The notes under the pieces were generated by a model. The model was given only the letters and a program-made list of their open reading frames with translations. It was not told where the DNA came from and did no database searches. Both the position numbers and the translations under genes were made by a program. A stretch of DNA of 64,000 nt from an uncultured Bacteroidales bacterium (GTDB lineage: Bacteria; Bacteroidota; Bacteroidia; Bacteroidales; UBA932). The DNA lies in NCBI GenBank assembly GCA_934680015.1, contig CAKUSP010000001.1, forward strand, positions 274,879 to 338,878, read 5' to 3'. Below are positions 25,104-34,303 of the stretch, piece by piece; position 1 is the first letter of the stretch, and every line of letters begins with the position of its first letter.

Positions 25104-26666
25104 ATGAAAAAATTGACTTATTTAATTATATCAGTATTTGCAGTTTGTGCCTGTTCTATGGAACCAGAGCTTACAGGGTCTTATTCTGAAAAAGTCGCTT
25201 GGTCCAGTGAAGCCAATGCTCAGATGTATGTGAATGATTTTTACCCACTTTTGGGGTACAATTATTATAATACTGCCGTGAGTGATGACTGTTGTTCGGA
25301 TATTATGCGAAATAATTCCCCTATGGCAGAGGAGAACTATTTCTTATATGGCACAGTGACGGTCAGTCCAGATAACAACATTTTCAACAATTGGGCTTGG
25401 GGACATAGTTGGGCACTTTCTGTGTGCCGTTTTATAGACTCAATGAACAGGTATGGCACGGGTCTTTCTCAAGATTATAGGAATTATCTTGAAGCTCAGG
25501 TGAGATGGTTTAGAGCGCATGTTTATTTTGAAATGGCCAAGCGATATGGGGCAAGTCTTGTGTTATGGAGAGAACTTCCAGAAATGGGAAGCAAGAATCA
25601 CGACAGGTGCACTCCGCAACAGTGCTGGGATTTTATTGCTGAGGATTTGGATTTTGCAGCAAAATACCTTCCTGTAAGCGATCAAGCAGGTAAATTAACA
25701 AAAGGCGCTGCATTGGGACTTAAGGCTCGTGCCATGCTTTACGCCAGAGATTATGAGAGCGCATTGAACGCAACAGAACAGATTGAAGAACTGGGTATAT
25801 ATGATCTTGAACCCGATTATGCTAAGTTGTTTCAATATACAAGAGCTAAAGGAACAAGTGTAGAGAGCATAGCTGAATTTGGATTTTCGTATCCGTCTAT
25901 TTCATATACTTTTGACAAATTTTTTTGTCCCCCTGGAGATGGCGGTTATGCGCAAGCAAGCCCTACTGAAGACCTTGTAGGAATGTATCAGATGGCAGAT
26001 GGCCGTGATTTTGACTGGAATGATCCTATTATGGCATCATCTCCATACGAAGGCCGGGAGTATCGTTTCTATGCTTCTATTCTTTATGATGGTGCTACAT
26101 GGAAGGGACGCGTTTTGGATATGTCAGAAGGTGCCTTGGACGGAGTATCCGCTGCAGGTGGTTCTACATCTACTGGTTATTATATGCGTAAGTTGTTTGA
26201 TCCATCTCAAACTGTCGGTTTTTCTGAAAGCGATTTGACTTATTATTATATGCGATATGCTGAAGTATTGCTAATTAGAGCAGAGGCATTGGCTCAACTT
26301 AACCGCGTAGACGAAGCTATGGTCTTTCTTAATAGAGTTAGAACTCGAGCAAAGTTTGACAATCCTTTGTCTGCATCGTCCAAATCCGAATTTATGGCAC
26401 TCCTTCAACGTGAATGTGCTGTGGAATTCGCTTTTGAGGGACATCGTTTCTGGGATTTAAGAAGGTGGGGTATTGCCAAGCAGAAATTGAATAACTATAG
26501 GCGTAAAGGCGTTAAACCTTCGGTAAAGGACGGAAAACGTCAGTATACTATTTTTAGTGCTGATAATAAGATTATTAAATATAATGATAAGTATAATCGT
26601 TTTCCTATTCCATTAGTGGAAATTCAGAGAAATGAGTCGCTTGAACAATTTGAAGAATGGAAATAA
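25104..26666 (+). CDS. SusD/RagB family glycan-binding lipoprotein
   Basis: The 520-residue lipoprotein has the signal MKKLTYLIISVFAVCACS. The typical SusD body has RWFRAHVYFEMAKRYGASLV, GAALGLKARAMLYARDYESAL and the C-terminal YMRYAEVLLIRAEALAQLNR and RECAVEFAFEGHRFWDLRRWG motifs. It forms the lid over the SusC barrel and captures the glycan at the surface. It is translationally close to both neighbours. The glycan cannot be inferred from the sequence. Confidence 0.95.
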   Translation: MKKLTYLIISVFAVCACSMEPELTGSYSEKVAWSSEANAQMYVNDFYPLLGYNYYNTAVSDDCCSDIMRNNSPMAEENYFLYGTVTVSPDNNIFNNWAWGHSWALSVCRFIDSMNRYGTGLSQDYRNYLEAQVRWFRAHVYFEMAKRYGASLVLWRELPEMGSKNHDRCTPQQCWDFIAEDLDFAAKYLPVSDQAGKLTKGAALGLKARAMLYARDYESALNATEQIEELGIYDLEPDYAKLFQYTRAKGTSVESIAEFGFSYPSISYTFDKFFCPPGDGGYAQASPTEDLVGMYQMADGRDFDWNDPIMASSPYEGREYRFYASILYDGATWKGRVLDMSEGALDGVSAAGGSTSTGYYMRKLFDPSQTVGFSESDLTYYYMRYAEVLLIRAEALAQLNRVDEAMVFLNRVRTRAKFDNPLSASSKSEFMALLQRECAVEFAFEGHRFWDLRRWGIAKQKLNNYRRKGVKPSVKDGKRQYTIFSADNKIIKYNDKYNRFPIPLVEIQRNESLEQFEEWK

Positions 26667-26695
26667 TTATTATTAACTTTTTAAATTCACATAAA

Positions 26696-28105
26696 ATGAA
26701 AAACATTAAACTATTGGCAGGACTTATGACAGCATTTGCACTGTTTTCCTGCACTCAAACTGAGAAGGAACTTCCTAAAGGAAATGGCCTTTTGAATTTT
26801 GTTGTAAAGATTCCTGAGCAACCTGGCGAATACAGCGCCACGAAAAAAGGCCCTTATACTCCTGGTGAAGAAATAATCGTACAGATTCCGTCTTCATATG
26901 AGCAGCCTGTGGATATTACTGCTCTTGAAGCTTATGCAAGTTTTGACAACGATTGTTATGCCGATCCGGCTGTGCCTTCAGTAATAGATTTTACTGAACC
27001 TTATGAAATTACAGTGGTCCTCGCTGATGGTTCTAAGCAGACCAATACCATAAAGATAGAGTTCGTCTATCCTCGTATAAAGGTCGAGGAACTTTGGAAA
27101 AAGGACAATAATGAGCTCAAATGTTTATATACGCATTGGCTGAATCTTGCTGCAGATCAGAAATATGTATATGTACTTGATGCTATTCAGAATCTAGGTG
27201 ATAAGATTAAGGTTCTGGATAGGATGACTGGTGAAGTCGTCAAGGAAATAGACACGCCTAACAGTATTATGGCGCAGGTTCATGTAGATGCTGCTGGAAG
27301 GCTTGTAGCTACTCGTTATAATATGTACGGCGCTGGCTTTATTCTTTATATCTATGATGCAGCAGAAGAAAAGTGGAGCGAACCTGTGATTTGGTATGTT
27401 CCAGATGATGAAAAAGGCATTGTCGTCCCTGCATATCTTGGAGAAAGGGCAAGTATATGCGGTGATTTGAAGAGCGGTAAGGCTTATGTTTATGCCACAG
27501 CTCCAGATAGTAATAGCTATTATTGCTGGGAATTTAATGATGGTGTGCCTTCTAGCGAACCTATAATTACCCGCTATGCTGGTGTTAAAGAGGATTGGAG
27601 CAAGTGTATGGTAAAGAGAACATCAGTTGCCTCTGATGCTAATCTTTATTTTGGCTATACTAAATATACTGGAGCAGAGGAGTCTTCATACGCTGGATTC
27701 GACATGCTTACCCCAGAAATGGATGTCTATTCGATCTCTCAAGTTAATTATGGACCACGTATCTTGAATTATCAACCTTTTACAATTAATGGGGAGAATT
27801 GGCTCGCTCTTGCATATCAATGTGATTACACGAGATGGAGTGGTTCGCGTCTAGCAATATTTGATATAAATGACCTGGACAAATGGTCTATGACTCCAGA
27901 TGATGATAATTACATTTTTGATTTCAGATTGTATAATTCAGGAGACTGGGGAGGTACTAATTATGAACAGAATGCTGGTATGGCGGTTGTATGTGATAGC
28001 GATGCTGCCTATATCTATGTTTCTGCTGCGGCTAAGGGCGGTGATCCTGTTGAGGATAATTCTCGTAGTGCAGTGATGTGCTATAAAATGACTTATACTA
28101 AGTAA
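26696..28105 (+). CDS. DUF5018-type surface lipoprotein
   Basis: The 469-residue lipoprotein begins MKNIKLLAGLMTAFALFSC. After it comes a small beta domain (GNGLLNFVVKIPEQ to KIEFVYP, about 25-125), like the DUF5018 domain of Bacteroides SusD-linked proteins, and then a large beta-rich part with DRMTGEVVKEIDTPNSI and GSRLAIFDINDLDKW that looks like a beta-propeller. No catalytic motif is visible, so it is probably a surface glycan-binding protein, taking the place of SusE/SusF. I chose the ATG at 26696; an in-frame codon at 26657 inside susD would spoil the signal peptide. Confidence 0.78.
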   Translation: MKNIKLLAGLMTAFALFSCTQTEKELPKGNGLLNFVVKIPEQPGEYSATKKGPYTPGEEIIVQIPSSYEQPVDITALEAYASFDNDCYADPAVPSVIDFTEPYEITVVLADGSKQTNTIKIEFVYPRIKVEELWKKDNNELKCLYTHWLNLAADQKYVYVLDAIQNLGDKIKVLDRMTGEVVKEIDTPNSIMAQVHVDAAGRLVATRYNMYGAGFILYIYDAAEEKWSEPVIWYVPDDEKGIVVPAYLGERASICGDLKSGKAYVYATAPDSNSYYCWEFNDGVPSSEPIITRYAGVKEDWSKCMVKRTSVASDANLYFGYTKYTGAEESSYAGFDMLTPEMDVYSISQVNYGPRILNYQPFTINGENWLALAYQCDYTRWSGSRLAIFDINDLDKWSMTPDDDNYIFDFRLYNSGDWGGTNYEQNAGMAVVCDSDAAYIYVSAAAKGGDPVEDNSRSAVMCYKMTYTK

Positions 28106-28106
28106 T

Positions 28107-29738
28107 ATGTCTAGAATGTCATTTGGGACATTTTTAATTTTGGCTTTTTGTTCCTGCACTAAACCTGCGGTTGAAGATAATTCTACCGCAGAGCAGGAGC
28201 GAAAAGAAAAAGAAGTTGCTGAATTGCTTTCATGCGTGCATTCGTCGAAACCGATTAATACTTTTGATGAAAAAAACACGTGGTATTATACGATGGGGCC
28301 AGATGCCAATTCTCCATTGGCCAAAATTAGGCGTAATGTGGTTACTGGAAGCAAGATAGAAGGAGACGGCTCTTTTGCGATAAGCTATTCATTTTCTGGC
28401 ATCCATACTGGAAATCAAGCGGAAATGGTTTATTTTCAACATCGATGGGGTGATTTTAGACCAGATCTTGGATTTGAACCGCTTGGCCTATCCATGTGGA
28501 TAAAAGGACATAGGACTAATAAAGGGGTTTTCCGTTTCGTTTTGCTTCAGGACGATAAGATGTTTCCTGATAATCAGACTATAAGACAGACTTTCGAGTA
28601 TTCGGATAGTGAAATATTAAAGAAAGAAGAGTGGACGCGTCTTGTTCTCCCATACTCGTGGTTCAAAAATTACTATGGTGAAGGTAAGTTGGATCCGTCT
28701 CGTTGCATAGGATACAGAATTGAAATAGTAAATGAAGCTGGCGTGTCGATTGATGGATGTGAGTTTTTGATAGATAATCTTGAACAATTGACTTCTTATA
28801 TGCCACAATACAAGGTGGGAAGTCGTTTTTCAAGTATTTTTATACAACTTAATAAAATTTATCAGAATTATGACTGGGAACAGGCTTTCAAATCATGTCT
28901 TGAGGTTGGGATAGATACTTGGATCATACAATACAGCATAGGTTTTGGGGAAGAAAACAATGTTTCATGGTATTCTAATACTGCATTAGATTTTGTTCAG
29001 ACTAAATATGCTATTATAGATGAGATGGTGAGTGCCGCTGAAAAAACGGGATTTAAACTTATTTTCGGCCTTTTCGGTGGAGATTATAGTAAGACTAATA
29101 CTCAGGATCAGAAGATTTATGATGCCTTGTTGACTAAAAATTCACTTGTGGCAGATGAAATAAGCGCAAATTTTGGATCTTCTCCTTGTTTTGCGGGCTG
29201 GTATATCACTGAAGAGTTTCATGATGGCACATGGCCTGTAGGATGGCATGCGGATAAGGCAAGGGATATGCTTGGCACTTACCTGAATTCAGTGGCAAAG
29301 TATGCCAAGTCGAAAAATGCCAAGCTTGTGTGTATAGCTCCAGCTTTGTGGCGAGGAATGCCTGCTGATTTATGTGGAAAGTGGTTCGAGGGGTTATTTA
29401 AGAATACACCTGATGTGGATGTTTTATATCTGCAGGATTGTGCTGGTAGAGGGCCGTCTACAATAACAAGTGTGCAAGTGGATTTGCCTAATTATTTTAG
29501 TCATATAAAAAAGGCATGTGACAATACAGGGGTTAAGTTCGGTGTGGACGTGGAATCCTTTATGTCTTGCTCATCGCCGGAGATTCCCTATCAGGCTAAG
29601 AATTGGGAAGAATTGAAACTTCAACTTGAAATGGCTGGTAATTTTACAGATTTTATAACTAACTTTAGTTGGGCGACTTTTAAGCCTGGAACTGGAGGAT
29701 TTAATGAGTATAAGGAATATGTCGAGATGTATAAGTAG
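28107..29738 (+). CDS. DUF4434 lipoprotein, putative glycoside hydrolase (first)
   Basis: The 543-residue lipoprotein has the signal MSRMSFGTFLILAFCSC. Residues about 45-225 form a beta-sandwich resembling a carbohydrate-binding domain (GSKIEGDGSFAISYSFSG, LGLSMWIKGHR, DGCEFLIDNLEQL). The rest is a TIM-barrel-like domain with FIQLNKIYQNYDWEQAFKSC, FAGWYITEEFHDG, with two adjacent glutamates, and VLYLQDCAGRGPST. This matches the DUF4434 group, thought to be related to glycoside hydrolases but without an assigned reaction. TEEF is the best candidate for a catalytic acid. The ATG is two bases after the preceding stop; the gene overlaps the next. Confidence 0.78.
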   Translation: MSRMSFGTFLILAFCSCTKPAVEDNSTAEQERKEKEVAELLSCVHSSKPINTFDEKNTWYYTMGPDANSPLAKIRRNVVTGSKIEGDGSFAISYSFSGIHTGNQAEMVYFQHRWGDFRPDLGFEPLGLSMWIKGHRTNKGVFRFVLLQDDKMFPDNQTIRQTFEYSDSEILKKEEWTRLVLPYSWFKNYYGEGKLDPSRCIGYRIEIVNEAGVSIDGCEFLIDNLEQLTSYMPQYKVGSRFSSIFIQLNKIYQNYDWEQAFKSCLEVGIDTWIIQYSIGFGEENNVSWYSNTALDFVQTKYAIIDEMVSAAEKTGFKLIFGLFGGDYSKTNTQDQKIYDALLTKNSLVADEISANFGSSPCFAGWYITEEFHDGTWPVGWHADKARDMLGTYLNSVAKYAKSKNAKLVCIAPALWRGMPADLCGKWFEGLFKNTPDVDVLYLQDCAGRGPSTITSVQVDLPNYFSHIKKACDNTGVKFGVDVESFMSCSSPEIPYQAKNWEELKLQLEMAGNFTDFITNFSWATFKPGTGGFNEYKEYVEMYK

Positions 29739-31095
29739 CCTTTTGGGCGCAGTGGCTTTGTTATGTGGGTGTTCGTCAGGTTCGAGTGAGATCGATTTGA
29801 CTATTATACCGCCAGGATTGGTAAGTGATAAGGTGGATTTAGATCTGCGTTATGGTATTTCTAATCAAAGTAATAAAAGTGCTACTTATGATGTTGAGGT
29901 ACATGCTGAGGATGGTTTATTATATAGAGATTGTGTGACTGTTGGTCCTGATGATGTATGGTCTTATAAACAAGTAATTCCTTCTAGTACTATATCTGGT
30001 GATAAAACAGTGACATTAAGGGTTTTATCTAATGGCAAGGCTTGGGAAAAGGCTGAAAGGGTAAGTGTCGTGCCGTCCGAAAGCCGTAGTATTCATAGGA
30101 TTACAGGAGCATGGACAGGAATTTGCCATTGGAGTGAAGTAGAAGGAAAGCATTGGAACAAGGATATTAGAAATCTGTCCGAATCCCAATGGGCTGAAAT
30201 AGTTCGTTCCATGCACAAACTTGGCATGGATATGATTATTATTCAGGAAGTTTTCCGTAATGAGGAGTATGTCGGGAAGCATTCTACTACGGTGGAAAAC
30301 TATAGAGGAAAAGCTTATTATCCCTCTAAATTATATCCAGGGAGGATGGATATAAAGTCAGTAGATCCCTTAGAAGTTATTTTTAGTGAGGCTGATAAAC
30401 TTGGCATGAAGGTGATGCCTGGAGTAGGATTGTTTGCATGGTTCGATTTTTCGAGAGAGTCTTTGGATTGGCATAAAAATGTAGCTAAGGAGTTATGGGA
30501 ACGATATGGCCATCATCCTTCCTTTTATGGGTTTTATGTGTCAGAAGAGTCGGGCGGAAGTCTGGACAATTGGGAGTGGACAGAGGAAAAACGGCAGATG
30601 CGAAGAGACGAGATAGTGGATTTCATGAAGGAATTCAAGTTTTTTTGCCGACGATTGGCCCCTGCCAAGCCTATTATGCTTGCTACTAATTCGTTCGGGA
30701 TAAAGGGAGCTGAGCCTACTTATGAGAGACTATTAGAGCATTTGGATATCCTATGCCCGTTTGGCTTTGCAAGAATGCCGGAAGGGGATATTAGTGGAAA
30801 AGAGGCTGCGGATATTCTTCAAGGCTTGTGCGATAGGGCAGGAGCTCATTTCTGGTTCGACCAGGAGGTTTTTCTTTTCAATGAGGATAATTCTCTTTAT
30901 CCGCGTGACATCGAGGGGATAATTAAGGACTTGAATTTACTTGATAATTTCGAGAAAGTGCTTTGCTATCAGTATCCAGGCGTGTTTTCAGACCCATCGT
31001 CGGATTTTAGGGTCGGGGAGTCTAAAACCATTAAATTGTTTGAGGATTACTTGAATTATCTAAATAATTTAGAAGAGAGTGTTAGCACTAAATGA
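29719..31095 (+). CDS. DUF4434 lipoprotein, putative glycoside hydrolase (second)
   Basis: The 458-residue lipoprotein is a distant paralogue of its neighbour. The signal peptide is MSRCISSLLGAVALLCGC. An Ig-like domain (about 20-115) comes next, then a TIM-barrel-like DUF4434 domain with ITGAWTGICHWSEVEGKHW, MDMIIIQEVFRNEEY, GMKVMPGVGLFAWFDF and FYGFYVSEESGG. SEES stands at the position of TEEF in the first protein, with paired glutamates. I chose the ATG at 29719; it overlaps the end of the previous gene by 20 bases, showing tight coupling. The two probably attack different linkages of the same glycan, which is inference. Confidence 0.75.
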   Translation: MSRCISSLLGAVALLCGCSSGSSEIDLTIIPPGLVSDKVDLDLRYGISNQSNKSATYDVEVHAEDGLLYRDCVTVGPDDVWSYKQVIPSSTISGDKTVTLRVLSNGKAWEKAERVSVVPSESRSIHRITGAWTGICHWSEVEGKHWNKDIRNLSESQWAEIVRSMHKLGMDMIIIQEVFRNEEYVGKHSTTVENYRGKAYYPSKLYPGRMDIKSVDPLEVIFSEADKLGMKVMPGVGLFAWFDFSRESLDWHKNVAKELWERYGHHPSFYGFYVSEESGGSLDNWEWTEEKRQMRRDEIVDFMKEFKFFCRRLAPAKPIMLATNSFGIKGAEPTYERLLEHLDILCPFGFARMPEGDISGKEAADILQGLCDRAGAHFWFDQEVFLFNEDNSLYPRDIEGIIKDLNLLDNFEKVLCYQYPGVFSDPSSDFRVGESKTIKLFEDYLNYLNNLEESVSTK

Positions 31096-31222
31096 TTTAA
31101 CAGTTGCATGACTTATCCACTTTGAATGAAAGGGATAGATTCTAAAGTGTCAATCAAGTTTATCTTTAAATAGGCTTGGTTGGCCTTAATTAAGAATAGA
31201 GGGGTGTTAGACGAAAAAATAT

Positions 31223-31230
31223 TATCTTTG
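31223..31230 (+). promoter_or_regulatory. -7 box of the DUF4886 gene
   Basis: TATCTTTG, 28 bases before the ATG at 31258. It shows that the last gene of the locus can be transcribed separately. Confidence 0.6.
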
Positions 31231-31257
31231 TGATAAAGGTTTTATAAAAAGATATCT

Positions 31258-32196
31258 ATGAAGCGCATTTTAGGCATTTTAACATTTATGATGTTTGCTA
31301 CAAGTTCTATTTACGCAAGGGAAAGATTTGTCAATTATTCTCTTCCTTCGCCTGTGGATACTTTAAGGATTTTAGCGGTCGGTAATAGTTTTTCGGATGA
31401 TGGGACGGAATATCTTCCGGATTTGCTCGAAGCTGCGGGAATCCATAATGTCATTATAGCGCGTCTTTATATAGGCGGTTGTTCTTTAGAACAGCATTGT
31501 CTTGAGTATAAGAATAATACCAGGGATTATGTGTATTCTAAATCGACCCAGAACCAATGGGTGAAAGCAAAAGAAAAGGTGTCGCTCCGGGATGCTTTGC
31601 ATGACGAAAAATGGGATATTGTCACGATTCAGGAGACTTCTGGGCTTTCTGGCATATATGATTCCTATGAAAAATGGATACCCACTTTGCTTGAGATAAT
31701 TCGCCGAGAGGTCCGAAATCCTAAGGCGAGCATCGTATGGCATGAGACTTGGGCTTATGCCGTTAATTCCGACCATGGCAAATTTCCTCTTTATAATAGG
31801 AATCAACAGACAATGTATTCAGGGATAGTTGATTGCGTTAGACGCGCTTCTTCGGAATTTAATTTGCCAATAGTAATTCCAAGTGGTGATGCTATACAGA
31901 TTGCTCGTGGAACTAGACTGAATAATAGGGGAGAGGTCCCGGAGAATAACAAGGTCTATGATCTTACTCGGGACGGATATCATCTTAATCGCCAATATGG
32001 TCGCTATATTGCTGCTTGTACTTGGTTTGAAGCATTGATACGGCCAATATTTGGGGTTTCGGTATTGGCCAATGCTTGCCATCTTCGAAATACAGAATTC
32101 AGCTTGGATGCGCAAGACGCTGCTCTTTGTCAGGGATGTGCGGTTAAGGCGGTAGAGGGGTGGAATGCGGTTACGATGGTGCCTACAGATCGGTAG
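31258..32196 (+). CDS. DUF4886 SGNH-like hydrolase
   Basis: The 312-residue exported protein has a signal peptide of about 20 residues (ending TSSIYA) and the DUF4886 pattern of an SGNH hydrolase: RILAVGNSFSDDGTEYLPDL with the likely nucleophile serine, YIGGCSLEQH, VTIQETSGLSG, and DGYHLNRQYGRYIAACTWFE, in which the histidine of DGYHLN would be the catalytic base. Such proteins may be deacetylases or esterases acting on glycans. Its position after the SusC/SusD genes supports removal of ester groups from the imported glycan. It has its own -7 box and a 160-bp gap before it. Confidence 0.78.
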   Translation: MKRILGILTFMMFATSSIYARERFVNYSLPSPVDTLRILAVGNSFSDDGTEYLPDLLEAAGIHNVIIARLYIGGCSLEQHCLEYKNNTRDYVYSKSTQNQWVKAKEKVSLRDALHDEKWDIVTIQETSGLSGIYDSYEKWIPTLLEIIRREVRNPKASIVWHETWAYAVNSDHGKFPLYNRNQQTMYSGIVDCVRRASSEFNLPIVIPSGDAIQIARGTRLNNRGEVPENNKVYDLTRDGYHLNRQYGRYIAACTWFEALIRPIFGVSVLANACHLRNTEFSLDAQDAALCQGCAVKAVEGWNAVTMVPTDR

Positions 32197-32285
32197 AATT
32201 TTCATTCAAGTTCCGGCGATTTGTTAACCATAATTTGATAATTTTATTTTAAGTAATGTGAAAAAAATAAGTTGCGTCAGATTAG

Positions 32286-32360
32286 AATGAGATTTTCGTG
32301 GATAGATTTCTTTTCGAAGAAGGAGTGTGCCGGTGGCACATAACTGATGAGAAAAGGAAT
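32286..32360 (+). repeat. Dispersed hairpin repeat, copy E
   Basis: AATGAGATTTTCGTGGATAG, TTTTCGAAGAAGGA, the stem GTGTGCC with GGCACA, then TAACTGATGAGAAAAGGAAT. It lies between two convergent genes. About 80 bases downstream, CATTTTAAAACAGG resembles the right end of the MITE at 1032-1158. Confidence 0.65.
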
Positions 32361-32492
32361 ATGGACCAAAAAGATTTACTAAGATGATGCAGGTTATTTT
32401 TTGAATGTTACTAAGCCACACAGCTGATAGAAATTACATTTTAAAACAGGCTTTTTGGGAAAGCTTTGCTTTTAATTTCTTTAAGTAACGGA

Positions 32493-33422
32493 TCATTTCT
32501 CCCATACCAGATAGTTTTCGTATTCGGTATGTGGAAGTTCCGGAGAGAAATTTCTGGATATGCGTAGTTTTCCGTTTTTATCTCGATAGCAGTCTAAGGT
32601 GAATCCGCCATTAAGGTAAATGGCATTATCCACGCCCATATCAGCAAGAGCTTGCGCGAAATCGTGAAGAGATTCTTTCACTTCCGTAGTCACCATAAAA
32701 ATCTCTTTATCTCTTATGCATAAGGCTTTACGGATAGCTTTGCCTTTGGGATTATTCTCTATCATCTGTCCATTCTTAACTAAAGCGTATTGGCGGAAAA
32801 AATATCCGTCCTCCTCTGTAGCCTTTTCAAAAAGCGGTGAATTCTCTGCCATGCCAATCGTCATAGTCTGCCCGATTATGGCACAATACCCTTTTTTTGA
32901 AAGACCCCATGCTATAGGCTCGCCTTTAAGTACGAATGCTCCGTTGATTTTTCCATTATCTGCCCTTATATCAGCTGCTTGACAGGCAAATAGAATAGAA
33001 GGATCCGTTAAATCAGGCATACCTATAACCAGCTTGGCATGAGCATTATGTGGAATGAAAACATTTAATGGCATGTCATTTACTGATACGATCTTACGCT
33101 CGATATATGCTAGCCTCCCTTCTCGATTATCTATGATCGCCGTACTTTCCGCATCATTTTGTGCATGAGCTGGACTTACCTGTTCAGATAGGATTTCCGC
33201 TTTCGTGGTATCTGGACGTTGAGATAAAAAGAGCATTAGAATTACTGCCAATACCGCAACTCCACCTAGCAGAAGCCATACTGGCCAATGCGTATCGTGC
33301 CCTTTACTGCTATCATTCCCATTTATCCCTTCGGAGTCCTGTTTATGTGCACCTTTTTTATTATGGGCGCTTCCGAGAATTTTTATCTCGTCATCTTTTA
33401 TGTCTTTATCTATTCTAATCAT
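32493..33422 (-). CDS. Membrane-anchored phosphodiester glycosidase (NAGPA domain)
   Basis: The 309-residue protein has a charged cytoplasmic N-terminus (about 1-45), one membrane helix (WPVWLLLGGVAVLAVILMLFL, about 47-67) and an extracytoplasmic NAGPA-like domain: NDMPLNVFIPHNAHAKLVIG, INGAFVLKGEPIAWG, KALCIRDKEIFMVTTEV and the characteristic MGVDNAIYLNGGFTLD. Members of this family (PF09992) cleave phosphodiester-linked sugars, for example in wall polymers or capsules. The gene overlaps the LytTR gene upstream by eight bases, so the two are translated together. Confidence 0.82.
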   Translation of the reverse strand: MIRIDKDIKDDEIKILGSAHNKKGAHKQDSEGINGNDSSKGHDTHWPVWLLLGGVAVLAVILMLFLSQRPDTTKAEILSEQVSPAHAQNDAESTAIIDNREGRLAYIERKIVSVNDMPLNVFIPHNAHAKLVIGMPDLTDPSILFACQAADIRADNGKINGAFVLKGEPIAWGLSKKGYCAIIGQTMTIGMAENSPLFEKATEEDGYFFRQYALVKNGQMIENNPKGKAIRKALCIRDKEIFMVTTEVKESLHDFAQALADMGVDNAIYLNGGFTLDCYRDKNGKLRISRNFSPELPHTEYENYLVWEK

Positions 33423-33780
33423 TTTTAGTCGATTCTATTATGGCCTTGAGTTTTGTCAACGCTTCTTTTGACGCAGTTAATTCCTGTTGAAAACCATGAA
33501 AGTCTGATAAAATAAGTAGCTGTTTCGAAGTGTCTATCAGGTAGATGTATTCTGTGTTAATTATAAGGCTTCTGCCTATTCTTAAAAACAGCAACTCTTC
33601 ATTATCGATCTGTCTGTTTATGGCATCTTCGATCTGGCCAAGTTGAAATGTCACAAGATGCTTTTTCCCATCACGCGTAACGATATAAGAATAATTCCCT
33701 TCTGCCGACACATATACTAAAGAACTCTGCGGGATTCTAACCAGTTCCGCATCCTTTGATATTATGATATGTCGTTCCAT
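33415..33780 (-). CDS. Stand-alone LytTR DNA-binding protein
   Basis: The 121-residue protein is nearly all LytTR domain: SLVYVSAEGNYSYIVTRDGK, LLFLRIGRSLIINTEYIYLI and LLILSDFHGFQQELTAS. There is no receiver or membrane part. LytTR proteins bind promoter repeats and often control cell-surface polymers. The direct repeat target is not obvious in the upstream sequence. The coupled glycosidase gene suggests that the pair acts on an envelope polymer, which is inference. Its ATG at 33780 is preceded by AT-rich DNA of about 200 bp shared with the divergent small gene at 33990. Confidence 0.88.
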   Translation of the reverse strand: MERHIIISKDAELVRIPQSSLVYVSAEGNYSYIVTRDGKKHLVTFQLGQIEDAINRQIDNEELLFLRIGRSLIINTEYIYLIDTSKQLLILSDFHGFQQELTASKEALTKLKAIIESTKND

Positions 33781-33947
33781 CTATGCAAATATAACATTTT
33801 ATCTTAATCGGTATCGATGACGGCATTGAAATGTATGAAATGTACTGAATTATGTATGAAATATAAGTTAGAGAGACAACTGATACACTAAAGCAACCAC
33901 TTGATATATATGACTGAATTTTAGTTGGATAGCGTTTTTATATATTC

Positions 33948-33955
33948 TAATTTTG
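33948..33955 (+). promoter_or_regulatory. -7 box of the small membrane protein gene
   Basis: TAATTTTG, 35 bases before the ATG at 33990. The leader is AT-rich. Confidence 0.6.
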
Positions 33956-33989
33956 CACTCGAAATAACGATTAAAAACAAATTAACAGT

Positions 33990-34199
33990 ATGAAAACAAC
34001 TAAAAAAATCTTATTAACCCTATTTGTTTTCCTAGGATTTAACTTTTTGTATGCATTAATCTTCTTAGCAAGAAGTGAGTCGGGATATGTCACTCCAGGT
34101 CCATTAGCCACGTTAACCATAGTCGCTATGATTATTGTGATATACCAGATTTGGAAAAGACCTAAAAACAATAACGACCAATCGTCAACTGGTGAGTAA
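33990..34199 (+). CDS. Small two-helix membrane protein
   Basis: The 69-residue protein has two predicted membrane helices (ILLTLFVFLGFNFLYALIFL and LATLTIVAMIIVIYQIW), a short extracytoplasmic loop with SGYVTPGP and a hydrophilic tail ending NNNDQSSTGE. I do not recognise it. It has a good -7 box and an A-rich ribosome binding site. It lies upstream of two paralogous lipoproteins but is separated from them by about 100 bp with GCACACA repeats, so membership of the same transcript is uncertain. Confidence 0.65.
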   Translation: MKTTKKILLTLFVFLGFNFLYALIFLARSESGYVTPGPLATLTIVAMIIVIYQIWKRPKNNNDQSSTGE

Positions 34200-34303
34200 A
34201 TAGGCCATTTTCGCACACAAAGTCGTCAAAAAAGCAGAATGGTGTGTAAAAATAGTTGTTTTGCACACACAACGACAAGTCAACAGAGCAAAAATAATAA
34301 AGA

